A stretch of 64,000 nt of DNA from Phoenix dactylifera (lineage: Eukaryota; Streptophyta; Magnoliopsida; Arecales; Arecaceae), in NCBI RefSeq assembly GCF_009389715.1, contig NC_052401.1, positions 2,158,843 through 2,222,842 of the forward strand. Direction: 5' to 3'. Of the stretch, positions 1 through 11,728 are shown piece by piece. How positions within the stretch are numbered: the first letter of the stretch is position 1; every line of letters begins with the position of its first letter. Position numbers and translations under genes: made by a program. The notes under the pieces are model-generated. The model had not been told where the DNA came from, did not search any database, and saw nothing but the letters and a program-made list of their open reading frames with translations.

Positions 1-22
1 TCGTTTTTTTTTTTTTTTTCAG

Positions 23-452
23 GTACGATATACCTTTAATAAAGGCCATTTGATGCTTATGATGCCACCTCCATATTCTTCAGTCATTCAGGTGGGCTTG
101 TGTATTTTTTGATACTACTTGATGAACCTTCTTTTTTCTCATTCTCAGGGTGAGTCATACATGTTCTGCCTTTCTCTGAAAATTTCTGGAACCACAAGCC
201 TCATTCTCTTTTGTGCAACAGGAGTCGGATACAGGATCATGGCATGTGCCGTTAGATGAGAAGTGTGATAATGAGAAACTGAGGAATTGGCTTTGTATAA
301 CTAGGCCAGCTTCGCTTGAAAGTTCCAATGGAGTTTGTCTCGCCGGTCGCTCTACCCAAACTTCAATGGAGCCTCGTCAAATGACTAGTCCAGCAGAGAA
401 TGCAAATGATAAAGCTGTATGTATTACAGGTAAGAGGAAGGATAGATCCTGA
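23..452 (+). CDS. C-terminal end of an unidentified plant protein (partial gene)
   Basis: Two exons of a gene that begins left of the window. Exon 23-91 follows a long T tract ending in CAG, starts in phase 0 and encodes a stretch with MLMMPPPYSSVIQ; it ends at a GT. Exon 222-452 follows CAACAG, continues in frame with ESDTGSWHVPLDEKCDNEK and ends ITGKRKDRS then TGA. About 99 residues are visible. The tail is polar and low in complexity, and I recognise no domain or family in it. What supports coding is that a pyrimidine-rich acceptor, a donor and a second acceptor keep one open frame. About 500 bases after the stop look like 3' untranslated sequence. Confidence 0.6.
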
Positions 453-1508
453 TCCTGTTGAAAGCCACTAGCTGATTAGCTGCTGTTGGAGAACTACATT
501 TTCTATTTCGGCGAGTGCTGTTTGTTAAATCCTTAGCCACCATCTTGCAGTTGCTAGGTTTCCTTAACCCTCTCTCATGTATCCTTGTTATAGTTTTAAC
601 TTTATCATATGATCGACGGAGGTGGCTGGCTGTTTGTTGTATGCGATCAAGCAGGGATGATCTGTTGAGATGCAACAAGAATAAAGATGGGACTTCAGCC
701 TTAAGATTGATAAATGGTTACTTTCTTTTTAACTTTCTGGTAGGGAAAAATTAAGATGCCTTCCTTTTGTGCTAAAAATTGGTTATTTATACTTCGAAAG
801 GCCATCTGCTTATAATTCAGTAGCAGCCTTTGAAAAATTTTATTTTTTTATGATATTAATGCATTCATGGTGGTCAATACGACAATGACCCCAGTAGAAC
901 AAAATACATTATATGCGACGCTCTTGTTTTTATAAACATGTATAAGAACGTTTTTAAATGAGTTATTATGCAGCATGTAGTTGTTGTAGAGCGGATAAAA
1001 TTGTGTGTGAAAATGACTTTATTCGCAGCCCAATCCGTGGTATCTACTTCTTCGACCAGTTCAGAGATTAGATTAAGAGGGATGGTGTCTAGGCTCCACG
1101 TCATGTCGATTTAGATGAACGGTTGAAACCAAAAAGGACGCCATCTCTTTTCGCTTTTGGGACGATGCAAAGCGAAAACCTACTTGCCTAACTTGAACTG
1201 CAGCATACCCAGCTGCCTCGGTTTTATTTTATTTTTAACTCTATTGGAGTGCAAATGTGGCATCATTTGTCGAAATATGCATAGCCATTTTCATATTTTT
1301 TAGTGTGGATGTGGTATTATTTGGGGAAATTTACATAGCCATACAGGCAATTTTGTAACATAATCCAGTCAAATATAAAATTTTAATTTCTCATATGTTA
1401 CTGGCTAACGTTCAATAAAGGCGCTTTAATCACTTAATAGAAGGATTATTTAGTGATCTTATAGCAAGAGCAATAGAAAGAGATAGAGAAAAAATAAAAT
1501 AAAATTAT
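453..1508 (+). other. 3' flank and intergenic DNA
   Basis: T-rich sequence after the stop of the first gene, probably its 3' UTR to about 850 and then AT-rich intergenic DNA. Short open frames on both strands have no recognisable domain. I see no gene here. Confidence 0.5.
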
Positions 1509-1838
1509 ACAAATATTCTTTTAAAAATTTAAATTTATCGGAATATTCTCTTAAAATATATATTTATTTCTATATCTTTATAAAATACTATTTTTTCACA
1601 AATGTCCCTACTATTTGTTTTCCATCACCTTATAAATATTTATTTTTTTGCAAATCTACCCATTAAAAGTATTTTAATTATTTTAATTTAAAACCGACGT
1701 TAAATTATATAGATATATATGGAAAAATAAGAATAAAAAAGAAATAAATAATAAAATAAGTATTTTACGAAAGTATATAAACAAATATTAATTTTATAAA
1801 AATAATCATCAAAATTTAATATTTAAAAAATATTATTT
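1509..1838. repeat. AT-rich foldback element, copy 1 (MITE-like)
   Basis: The first roughly 88 bases (about 1511-1597) and the last roughly 88 (about 1752-1838) are imperfect reverse complements; both contain a TATTT...TTTATAAAATACT/TTTACGAAAGTAT core. The middle holds AAATGTCCCTACTATTTG. The element at 2770-3197 has the same layout and similar arms, which marks a repeat family rather than chance AT richness. No coding capacity is visible. Confidence 0.55.
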
Positions 1839-2769
1839 TAAAAAAGAATGAGGACTGCTGAATTATGAAGAAAAGAATTTAAGTGCACCAAACATAAATA
1901 GATTAAAAAAAATTGTCTATAAACAGGGAAGTATGACCGTGAAGCTACAGCATGCTTTGGTTTGCCTGGCGTTGCCAACTGTATCAATGCAAAAAGTTAG
2001 GATTGATGCGACCCTTCATCACGCGCCCGGTCTCGTTACGTGTCAGCCTGCTGTCTACACGTGGCGAAGAGGACTCCAGACCTGGAAAGTTTTACGACGC
2101 AACGGAATGCCTTTATTATTGTTATTTTTGGCTTCTCGAATCTAGCGTAACGCAGAGGGCGTACGTGTCGACCGCGGAAATAACGAAACGCGTCCCAACT
2201 GCCGATTACTTCTCTCGTAATCCAGACCCACGATATTAGACCCACGATCCCACCACATGCGGGACCTGCAGTGCTCGAGAAGGTGTCAAACTGGGTGTCG
2301 AAATTTTACGTATCGCATGTTTGTTGGAACACGTCCCATGGAATCCGGCGACACGTACTCCATCAAAAGGGACCACCTACATTTTTTTTTTCAGGGAAAA
2401 AAAAAAAAAGAGAAGATGAGGAGGACCTCACTAACATAGCAATCTCGGCCACCTTCCTGCTTAAGAATGTTCGATACGAGTAGATAAATTTTACTCATAT
2501 CTTTCCCACCTGCGGGGGAGCTCCATTAATGTGGCAGCCTATTTCACGTGTGAGTACGTCACACTAGTACCACCTAAGTATCGGTAGACCAGATGGCGAC
2601 TCCATCGGACAAACCAGATGGGGTGCATCTGATCTCGGCATTTAATCGATACCCGCGCGTTTCGAACCTGGCCCCCTCCGGTCGCGCTGCCACCTCAGTG
2701 GTGGACCACCTACTTAAAACACATGCTGGCAACCTGGCGCATCCACTTTCTTTCTTTTTCTTTAATTTT
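1839..2769. other. Intergenic DNA between two foldback elements
   Basis: Mixed-composition DNA of about 0.9 kb. It contains a CACGTG core at 2545-2550 and a 12-A tract near 2399-2410. The overlapping short frames on both strands look like noise. I see no gene. Confidence 0.4.
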
Positions 2770-3197
2770 TTTTCATAAATACCCTTTAAAAATTCAAATT
2801 TACATAAATATTTTTAAAAATTTATATTTATTTTTATATTCTCATAAAATATTATTTTTATACAAACGATCCTAATATAACGGTTGTTCTAACATCGTTA
2901 ATAAAAACTATATTTATTTATTTAAAAATCTGATAAAATTTTAAAATTATTTTTTTCTTTCATCGTGATTATCTCATAAAATTTTTTTTTTTGTACATTT
3001 ACTCATTAAAAATATTGTAGTTATTTTAATTTGAAACTATTAATTTTTTAACGGTATTAGATGACATGAGGATATATGTAAAAATAAAAATAAAAAATAT
3101 AATAACAAAATAAGTATTTTATGAGAATATACATATAAATATCAATTTTAGAAGGATATTTATTTAAAATTTAAAATTTAAAAGGTATTCATGTTAA
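2770..3197. repeat. AT-rich foldback element, copy 2 (MITE-like)
   Basis: Left arm about 2772-2858 and right arm about 3113-3197 are near reverse complements; both share the string TATTCTCATAAAATA or its complement. The spacer contains ATATAACGGTTGTTCTAACATCG. It is about 428 bp long and related to the copy at 1509-1838. Long arms around a short non-coding centre are typical of foldback MITEs. Confidence 0.65.
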
Positions 3198-3858
3198 TTA
3201 TTATTATTAAAAAAAAGGAAGTCCGTGACCTCAGCCTTACGGGATCGCTATTGACACGTGAAAAGCACGCCATACATATGGCGGGCTGTCCCACGTCTGG
3301 GTGCGCAAATGGCTGTTCGACGAAGTCGCGTCTTAGAGGAATCCACCAGCCGTCCCATGCTGACCATTCTCGGCGCGCATATTAGCATAAGTCAGCGCAC
3401 ATATTAGCGTAAGTCTGCGAAACTGCCATCGGCCGCTCACCAATCGATCGACGGCTATAAATTGCTCTTGGATTCCATCACTGAATCTATTTTCCGATCA
3501 AGACTGCTTCACGGTGAAGCGCTGGCGGTGGCGGCGGCTCTTGTCATCTTCCGAAAGCCCAATGGAAGCACCGTAATAAACAGGAAAAACGGGCGCATTT
3601 TCGTGACTCCCGTTTTTAAATGGAAAGTTTGGGGCGCCTGGAATCTTCGGAAAACCACAAGGAAAAAACCACCAGCGGTTTTGGCCGCTTCCGCGGTTTG
3701 GTTGGCTCCTCAGAAATAAAATCTATCGGCTCCTCTCTCTCTCTCTCTCTCTCTCCCTCCCCAATTTATTATATTATAATTACTCTCCGTATATTGCATT
3801 CTACTTTATCCTCCCCCTTTCTCTCTATCCCCCCCCCCCCTCTCTCTCCCCCTCCCGA
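3198..3858 (+). promoter_or_regulatory. Upstream region of the A20/AN1 gene
   Basis: This 0.65-kb stretch before the SAP gene contains ACACGTGA around 3254-3261 (ABRE/G-box core), an ACGT core near 3292-3295, and an imperfect 22-bp tandem duplication around 3373-3418 (CATATTAGCATAAGTC / CATATTAGCGTAAGTC). There is an upstream TATAAAT at 3456-3462, a CT microsatellite (about 3732-3756) and a short C run near 3830. ABRE cores are frequent in stress-inducible plant promoters; linking them to this gene is inference. Confidence 0.45.
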
Positions 3859-3865
3859 TATAAAT
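3859..3865 (+). promoter_or_regulatory. Probable TATA box of the A20/AN1 gene
   Basis: TATAAAT lies after a CT/C-rich tract and about 200 bp before the donor of the 5' UTR intron (4064). Its spacing fits a first, non-coding exon of about 170 bases. The other candidate is TATAAAT at 3456-3462. Confidence 0.5.
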
Positions 3866-4063
3866 TTCCAACCTGGAGACCCAGATTTGCAGAACAAACC
3901 CACCGGCTTCGACGACGCTCCTCTCCTTTTTAATGATTCCTCCCTCTTCTCCTCAATTCGTATTCCTCCTCCGCGTCGGTGATAGAAAAAGATACCATCG
4001 AAACTAGGCGATTGATTTCTCGTTCTTCGTTGCCTCGTTTGGAGCTCTTTCAGCTCTTAACAG

Positions 4064-4366
4064 GTAGATCTATATTTAATTTTTCTTTTTTTCCCCTCTC
4101 GTATTCTAATTTTGCATCCCAAGTCGGTAGATCTCCAGGGATTAGCTTTTATGAGGTCTTTTATTTAAAAAAGAGAAATTGGGATCTACTGCCAATTTCC
4201 CGATTTTTCCTCGTTCTTGGAGAAATTGTTGCGTTTTTCCTCGTTCTTGGGTGATGCAGTCATCTAGATTTCTTCATTTCTCTGCTTTTTTTTTGGCACG
4301 ATTTAGGTGGGATTTTACGTCTATTATTTGCGTGTTTATTTATTTCTTTTGTTGTTGGTGGTGTAG
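4064..4366 (+). other. Intron in the 5' UTR of the A20/AN1 gene
   Basis: Donor CAG|GTAGAT at 4064 and acceptor GTGTAG ending at 4366 after a T-rich tract; the start codon is 31 bases beyond the acceptor. Plant SAP genes often have a single leader intron and an otherwise intronless coding region, and such introns often raise expression. Confidence 0.65.
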
Positions 4367-4396
4367 ATCGCGGTTCCTCAGATCGATCTGATCGAG

Positions 4397-5026
4397 ATGG
4401 CGGAAGAACAGAGATGCCAGGAGGGGCACCGGCTATGCGCGAACAACTGCGGCTTCTTCGGGAGCCCGGCGACGCTCAACCTCTGCTCCAAATGCTATCG
4501 CGACTACCGCCTCAAGGAGGAGCAGGCCTCGTCCGCCAAGATCGCCGTGGAGAAATCCCTCGCACCCTCCTCTCCCTCTTCTAGCTCCCCCTCCTCGTCC
4601 ACCGTCGCCACCGTTACTGTGACGGGTCCTGCCGGAGAGATGAGGAGTCCGGTGGCCCCGACGTCGCCGGCTGCGGCGTCGGCCTTGCAACCGAGCCGGT
4701 GCACGGCGTGCCGGAAGAGGGTGGGGCTGACGGGGTTCAGCTGCCGGTGCGGAGCGACCTACTGCGGGGCGCACAGGTACCCGGAGCAGCATGGTTGCAC
4801 CTTCGACTTCAAGGCGGCCGGCCGGGAGGCCATCGCCCGAGCCAACCCCCGTCGTCAGGGCGCACAAGCTCGACAAGATCTAGATCTCTCTCCATCACTC
4901 TCTTCGTTCGTATTCGATCTCGTCCGTCCATCAGTCCATCCGGCTGTTTCCTTATTGTTTAATCGACGGGCGTGCTTGAAGGGACGCCGGGATTTCCGTG
5001 TGGGTGTTGGCTTGTGCTTTTCCTGA
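4397..5026 (+). CDS. A20/AN1 zinc-finger stress-associated protein, C-terminus out of frame
   Basis: Plant SAP proteins carry an N-terminal A20 and a C-terminal AN1 zinc finger and act in stress responses, often as ubiquitin-binding or ubiquitin-ligase factors. A20 is at residues about 7-37 (CQEGHRLCANNCGFF ... LCSKCYRDY). A Ser/Pro/Ala/Val-rich linker follows. AN1 is at about 101-138 (RCTACRKRVGLTGFSCRCG ... CGAHRY, then HGCTFDF). The start is the first ATG of exon 2; an intron at 4064-4366 splits the 5' UTR, as is common in this family. Oddity: the usual ending ANPVV(R/K)A.KL.KI appears only after a frame change in a run of five Cs (4846-4850), where the other frame gives VVRAHKLDKI and TAG at 4881-4883. 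As written, the frame instead runs on to 5026 (209 aa, versus the family's roughly 160-170). Confidence 0.9.
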   Translation: MAEEQRCQEGHRLCANNCGFFGSPATLNLCSKCYRDYRLKEEQASSAKIAVEKSLAPSSPSSSSPSSSTVATVTVTGPAGEMRSPVAPTSPAAASALQPSRCTACRKRVGLTGFSCRCGATYCGAHRYPEQHGCTFDFKAAGREAIARANPRRQGAQARQDLDLSPSLSSFVFDLVRPSVHPAVSLLFNRRACLKGRRDFRVGVGLCFS

Positions 5027-5379
5027 TTTTATTTTTCTTTTTCTTTTTTAACAAAATGCAAGATAGATCTAAAGTCCCAATGTAAACGATTGAATCACGG
5101 TTATTTTAGTATTTTCGTTTGGGTTTTAAATATTTATTCGCTTCTCTGGCGGGCCATGAAGGCCAGCTAGTTCCGCGCGTGGTTGGTGATGTGCTATTTT
5201 ATCTTGTTTGCGAGGATTATACCCTATGAATCATATACGTTGGGTGCTACCATCTAATTAGCTTTTTTTTTGGAAAAAAATAAACGAAGAATGGTTCGCG
5301 GCCTTGGCTGTAGACATGGTAATAATAACGCGGCTTGGGTGGCACCCTTGTTATCCATCAACTTCACATGAAAGTGTGA

Positions 5380-5414
<35 letters not shown>

Positions 5415-6850
5415 ACGCACCAAGGCTAAGGGGAGCACCATGTGCCACGCTTAGCATGTGCTGTTTCAAACATTTCAAAGTGCCACCATCTTCGATCTTC
5501 AGAGTTTACCTAATAAATAGATAAGCTTCATATATTTGATATATGGTTTGAATTGCTTGTTCTATTCATGATACTGACTTGTTTTATACAAGTTGAGTCT
5601 TCGGATATATTAGAATACAACAATAAAATTCTATAGTTATGAAAAAGATACAAGTAATCAGATATAGTATAATACAATAGTAAAATTCTATAATTTGATA
5701 CAAATACTAGTTTTGAATAGAACAATTAGATTTTATAATTTTTGAAGATTGATTTGAGATATCATATTAAAATTGTGTATGTAATATGTGGCAAGCTGTA
5801 ATAATATTTTTTAAGTTTAATTATGCTGAATTTATGGCTAAAAAAAAAGATGGTTCAACTAATGTAAACGATATTGTTATATATGATTTACTAATAACAT
5901 AATAAATTCATAACATTGGAGTAATGCAATCATGCAAGAGTAATGATGGCATATGAAAATGTAGATGTGCAAAACACGACTACTAGCACCATAAATAACT
6001 ACACAAAAATGCATCGAATGCTGTAGCCATTTGCTATGACAGGGGCTCACCGACGTCCAAGGCATATGCTTGTAAATTTAGAGTAGCTCAAGATAAGCCG
6101 TTGCTCAGTTTAGGAACCCACTTTTCTGTAGCAGTTTAATTGTTTTCCACTTAAGTAAATTTGTAAATCAGATTCCTTTTCAATTCATTGAAAGCGCACG
6201 TGTGACAATGCGGTGGAGGAGGTCAGGACGGTTCCTGAGGCTGGTTACGGAGCTACCTACGGCTGATGATTCCAACTTCAAATAAGGCCTCCCCTGGGGG
6301 TAATTGTAACAGTGGCCAAAGCAGAGGGAGAAAGGAGCCGCTCCGATTGCTTTGCATCGAAGGATTTCTCTCCTCATTTCTTTGGTTGTAAGGAAGGAGG
6401 CATCTTTATCCTGTAATAATTTTGTGCTATCACGATCACACCCTATCATTCCATCAATAAAGATGAAAGGCGAATTGTTTTGAAATATTCTGAAAACCCG
6501 AAGAATTGATGATATGATGTGCACGGAAATGAACCAAAATTGAACGGAAAGCTAGTTTTTTTAATTTTAATAGATGAGGAAGAGATGGCTTGTCAAAAGT
6601 ATTTTTAAAGTAGGTATGTATTATCCTATTATAATACGACTTTATTCCCAGAACGCCCGAATAGTCTCCCGGTTCCATCAGGATAGGAAATTGGAATATA
6701 CTGCGAGATAGCGGGGAATAAGTCTCACGCAGACACGCAGTATTCGTTATTTTTCCCTCTCTGCCCTCCAGCCCTTTCCCTGCCCCCAATTCGTTAACCC
6801 ACCGCCCGATCTCAAACCCTAGATCGATCCCTTTTCCCCCGCTTCCTCCC
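5027..6850. other. Intergenic DNA with an AT microsatellite
   Basis: The start is the SAP 3' UTR. An (AT)n microsatellite lies at about 5383-5410. From about 5500 to 6650 the sequence is AT-rich without recognisable genes; open frames on the minus strand around 6180-6897 show no domain. The C-rich tract at 6750-6840 (CCCTCTCTGCCC...) is probably the start region of the R3H gene. Confidence 0.4.
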
Positions 6851-6904
6851 ATGAAGCTCATAGGGGTTAGGTTTTGGGTTTCCTGCTCGCTCCACAAACC
6901 CTAG
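6851..6904 (+). other. Upstream ORF in the R3H gene leader
   Basis: An ATG at 6851 opens a 17-codon frame (MKLIGVRFWVS...) ending in TAG at 6902-6904, 15 bases before the main ATG at 6920. It lies in the likely leader and would be met first by scanning ribosomes. A role in translation control is inference. Confidence 0.4.
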
Positions 6905-6919
6905 AGGATCTCCATCGCC

Positions 6920-9900
6920 ATGGAGGGCTCTGTGGAGGACCCCGGTGCCCCGGATTCATGGGAGCTGGCGGATTTGGACGACAGCATGACTCGGCTGATG
7001 CTCTCCTCCAAGAAGGGCTTCGATCCCTCCACTCCGCCGCCTTCGATGACGGTGGAGTTTGCCGAGGAGGCGCCCCCGCCGCCCGATTCCGTTGGTTCGT
7101 CCTCCTCCGCCTCTGGTTTAGCCGAGCGCCGAAGGGGGCCATCTGAAGAGGAATTGAGCGAAGTGGATCAGTTTCTCAGGGAGGCTTTGGATAAACCCCG
7201 GGAACGGCTTTCGAGTAAGTCTAATGGTTTCCTAATCGCACTTTGGGTTAGTTCTTGTAAGATTGATGGCAATTATCTGATTTTATCGATGGTCATATGG
7301 ATTTTTATGCTCGTGTATGGATCTGAATCCTGGTCTGGGTTAGGGTTTATCTTTAATGCGCGTGCGATAATGCGACCATACTTTTTTTTAGGGTTTACAC
7401 CTTCCCCCACAACCCCCACCTTTTTTGAAAAAACTTTGGATTGGATGTGGTCAGGAACACTGATATCAAGAAATTGAAAATTTGTGGTTTTGGGAAATTA
7501 TATCCTAATCATACAGCAGTCAACGATGACAAAGCCTTTCTTTTGAGAGGTCAATCGAGTTCTGAAGCTGCGGGTTGACGGTAATGAGTATTTCGTGTAT
7601 GGATGAGGATCACGTCTGATTTCGAACAAATTCGAAGTGCAAATATTGTGGCCTATTTTGTTTTCTATAGAGTTAATTTGTTCTATGATGCATATTAAGA
7701 TATCCCACTACGAGGCATGCAGCCTCTCATTCCACATGTAGATTGCAGAGGACAAAGATTTTATAGGTGACAATAATGGCATGGAACTGTATGCTGAAAA
7801 GTAGGATACTTTCCTTCTCATGCATTACCTGAAATTTTGGAAATGAAATAAGTCTCGATATTCCGTTGCAACTGAATGAAAGCACCCCTTAGTGTAACAC
7901 GAAACGGAACTTGATGATAATATACTTGAAGAAGCAGTGACAAATTTATGAGCTTTTAGTCTTAATAGGTTTAATTGTATCCACTAATATCTCATGCTGC
8001 TAAGTTGATTGAGAATAGGCCTATTATATCAGTAGATCAATTAGAATTGAGATGATAAGATTTGGAAACAGAATGGAGCTGTTGAAATTATGGAGGGGAC
8101 ATTGAGATCTTATGAATTAGCGATGTATTGCAAGGTTCTAATGTATTTTCTTTTCCCCCTTCCTATGTACAGCATGAGGATCAGCTTGTGGGAAACGTGT
8201 AGATTAGGAAAAACAAGCATTTATTTTTTTGTCGAGTACTGAATTCAAGTACAGTTAAATTGCAATTTATAAGAAGCTTTGATGATTTTAATATAGTAAT
8301 GCATAAACAAGTTGATGCGAAAAAAATAGACAAGATGCTTTATGAGATATACGGATTTGTTAGAAATTTACTGTTTATGAATAGCAATTGTGAATGAGTA
8401 GGAGATAAAGTGAGTTTGCATGGAAAGTTGTCTTTTACGATGCGGTGTCGTGCATCAAGTATGGCAGGGCTTAGCAAAGATGATCAAAGAATTAAAATCT
8501 CTAAAATTAGTAAAGATGAAATGATCCAGCGTTTGTGATTGATTTCATTTTCCTAGTAATAACTTTGAATCATTTGGAATCACTATTTTGTTTTATTATT
8601 TTTTGCTTCATGTGTCTCTTCTTTCTCTCTTTAATTCCTTGGACCTCTATCTTGAGTTTTACTCTTGGAATTATAATTCAATTCTTTAATGATTGATACA
8701 TAATAAAATTTCATTGGTTCTATTTGGTGAGTTCCAAGTATTCCAGCTGTTCTTGGTTGATTGTTACTGTTGCAATAAAATGTCTTAGAATAGGTCTATT
8801 GGTTTGATTTCTCCTGCACTTATTTAGTATATATGTCAGGGTATTCTGACTTCTAAAGCCTACTGAGCAGGGTTATTCCCATATGGTATGAGACTAATGA
8901 TTGTGTTTGCCAGTCAAAATCTTCCATGATGTTGGAGAATCATTTAAATTGGTTTGGTGACCACTTACAAATGACAATGTATGCTAGGGATGATCTCTCT
9001 GAGGAGCAAGTTTGTGTTGGTCTGATTATCTGAGGAGGGATTAGACTGGGAAAAGAAAAGATTAGATGAATAGAGTGATAATGGATTTAGATACTGTTTC
9101 CATTATGCGTATAAGACTTCTTCAAGGAAGCCATTGACATATGAATAGATTTCTGTAAACAGTCAGCAGATTTTCTGAATCTAGTTTGAGACATCTTGTA
9201 TATGTTTTTTTTTTCTGTCTATTAATGTCGTTCTTTTTCCTTGTCAGTTTTGCGGATGGAGCAAGATATTGAGAAGTTTATCCGGAATCCTACTCAACAG
9301 GAGCTGGAGTTTCAGGACCTTCCAACTTCCTATCTACGATTGGCAGCTCATCGTCTGGCCCGACATTATTACCTGCAGTCAATAGCCATGTCTGACAATG
9401 TTATGCCTGATGGATCTGGTTCTCGAATTGTGCTTCGCAAAACTTCTGATTGTCGATTTCCTCCTGTTAGGCTAGCAGACATTCCTGTCAATTTGCCAAG
9501 GGAAGATGCCAGTAGTGTTGTTAAGGTTGCAATCAAGCAGAGGCCACAGAAACAGTCCTCAGTTATTACCAGTGGAAATACCCGTTCTTCTAAGACAAAC
9601 CTTATAAAAAGCGTTGAACAAAGAAAAGAGGAGTATAACAAGGCACGCGCTCGAATATTTAACAGTAGTGGTGGTGGTGTTGGAATGGCAAAGACAGAAG
9701 GTGAACCAAACTTGCAGGATAGCTTCCAACAGCGCTCACCCATATCAGCAAGATCAGATGACAGATCTACAATTGAAAAATCTGAAACTAACCTTGGAAG
9801 GGCTTTGAGTGACTCTTCTATAGGTAGCAATATATCAAACAGAAATAGGACAGAGAAAGATCCTGCTGTCAGTAAATACAGAGCTAGCAATAGAGTGGCC

Positions 9901-11728
9901 GTTTTTCGTGATCGTGAGATTGATCGGAAGGATCCTGACTATGATCGGAGTTATGATAGGTATGATGCAAGTGCAGTCCCATATGGGCTAGAGATGCATT
10001 CCCCCTTTCAACAGAGTCCATACTTTAAGGATGCTGCCTCTTATACCATTGAGTATTAATACTCCCAAGATTAGTGTTTTAGCATTAACAATCCCAAGAT
10101 TAAATTTTAGCTCTAACCACAAGTTTTATTGCATTTGTGCCGATAAAAATTTTACATCCTGTTGCTTTTTCACATTTTTTTCGTTGCAAGGTCATGTTGA
10201 TTTGACCATTTCATTGTTGATATAGCTGCTTTAAGTATATTATCTGCATTGCTCAGACATGTGTCAGCAGTTACTGTTACAAAGAAAGTTGTAAGTTACT
10301 GTTACAAAGAAAGTTGTAAACTAGGTTAACCCGTATTGACTGCTGATCAGTAAAAAAGATTTTTTTAATTTTATGTACCATACACAGGCACCAGTTGGCT
10401 CGAATAAGTTGAATGTACCAAGATCTGTTTTGATGGACAAGAATGGCCGGTCTTCTTTACTATTTCATCTGCCAAATACCCCTTTGACATTCATTCTTAT
10501 GGTCTTACTCTTGCCTGATTGCATATCGCCTATCACAACTGGCTCCTTGTCCCCCTCATTGCAAGAGCAAGAATGCATTTAATATCTCCAAGAGATGAAT
10601 GTGATCCAATATTTTTGCTCATTGAACTGAGGCATTTTTTTTGTCATTCTGATTCCAGGTATATGCAAAGATTTGACCCTGGATTTGGATTTAATGGAGG
10701 ACCGTATACCATGCAGCCGATGTTTTCCCCTGCTGTTAACTATAATACTGAATTTCCTCAACTTGGATCAAGTCACAGGCCTCAAATTCCTATTGAACAC
10801 CAGCCCAGACACATTCCTCAACATCTGCCGGGACCTTGGTCAGCGGCATCGGGACCTGCAATTGGCTATGGTCATGCTGAGGGTTTGATGGCATCATTTA
10901 ATACAAATCATGTTGGAACACCATCAACATCATCAGTTTACGTGCATTCTTCCCAATACTCTGTCCCTCCGCACCCTGGAATGTCGTTTGTCCATTCCCG
11001 TGAACATGTTCAACCTTTTGCGCAGGTATGTGAGCATGCTACCATAACGAAAATTTGAATATCTGATTGTTGATGTAAGGTTATGTGATCATTTTCCTTT
11101 TGTTTGCTTTATAGTGTGAGGGCAGAATTATAGTGTGAAGGGGACACCAGCTTTGGTGTCTTGTGGGCATCAGTGCTCTTCCCCTTCTGTTTACTCTTTC
11201 CACTGTTCTGGTTGGTAGTTTGACCAATGTCATCTGCATAGCAGCCGAATCATATAAAGAAATAAGTCAAATAATTTTTAATTGTTAGATGTTTGCTTAT
11301 CCGTTATTCAATTGCCTTGTTTTTTCAGTTTCTTGTGGTCTAACTACATCAAGGAAATAGCGTTACAAGTGATATACTTAGCCTTGCTGGTTGTTATGCT
11401 ATTTCTGGAATTAGTCATTCCAGGTTGAACCAATCCATCCTCACTTTCATACGGCACAGGGATGATTTTCCTTGCTGCTTGTCATGCTGTTTCTTTTGTC
11501 GATCATACCAGGTTGACTCGAAATATGAAAGCCAGTCTGTCTTTAGTTTCATGCAGTTCAGAAATGATTTTCCTGCGCTTCAATCTACACCGAATTTTTT
11601 CCCCTTTGTTTTATAAAAGACATTGTTTATATGTTTCATCATTATGCTAGTATATGCTTGACACTGGCTATATGCAGATTCATCAGCAGCAGGCTGAAGC
11701 GAATTTTGGCTTAGCCCGGCCCCGCTGA
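6920..11728 (+). CDS. R3H-SUZ domain RNA-binding protein
   Basis: Exons: 6920-7214, 9248-9959, 10659-11025, 11678-11728 (474 aa). The phases agree: exon 1 ends with one base of an ATT codon, giving RERLSI|LRMEQDIEKF. The N-terminus is acidic and disordered (EELSEVDQFLREALDKPRE). The R3H domain is at about 102-160 and contains RLAAHRLARHYYL with the R-x3-H signature. The SUZ-like part follows (RIVLRKTSDCRFPPVRL ... QRKEEYNKARARIF). The tail is Pro/Gln/His/Gly-rich and disordered (QRFDPGFGFNGGPY, NTEFPQLG). R3H proteins bind single-stranded nucleic acid and SUZ aids RNA binding; a role in mRNA regulation is inferred. Intron 1 is 2.0 kb. The exon 2 donor (GATAG|GTATGATG) is chosen because it joins to give DRSYDRYMQRFDPGFGF; unspliced, the frame continues for 34 codons to TAA at 10059. 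Confidence 0.85.
7215..9247 (+). other. Intron 1 of the R3H gene
   Basis: A 2.03-kb intron with donor TCGA|GTAAGT and acceptor TTGTCAG. T-rich and AT-rich throughout; I see no insertion, RNA gene or ORF with a domain inside it. Confidence 0.7.

Noticed and set aside
9960-10059. Treating the exon 2 read-through as the only end of the R3H protein
   Set aside because: The spliced join gives a better family-like continuation, RYMQRFDPGFGF, so read-through is listed only as an alternative.
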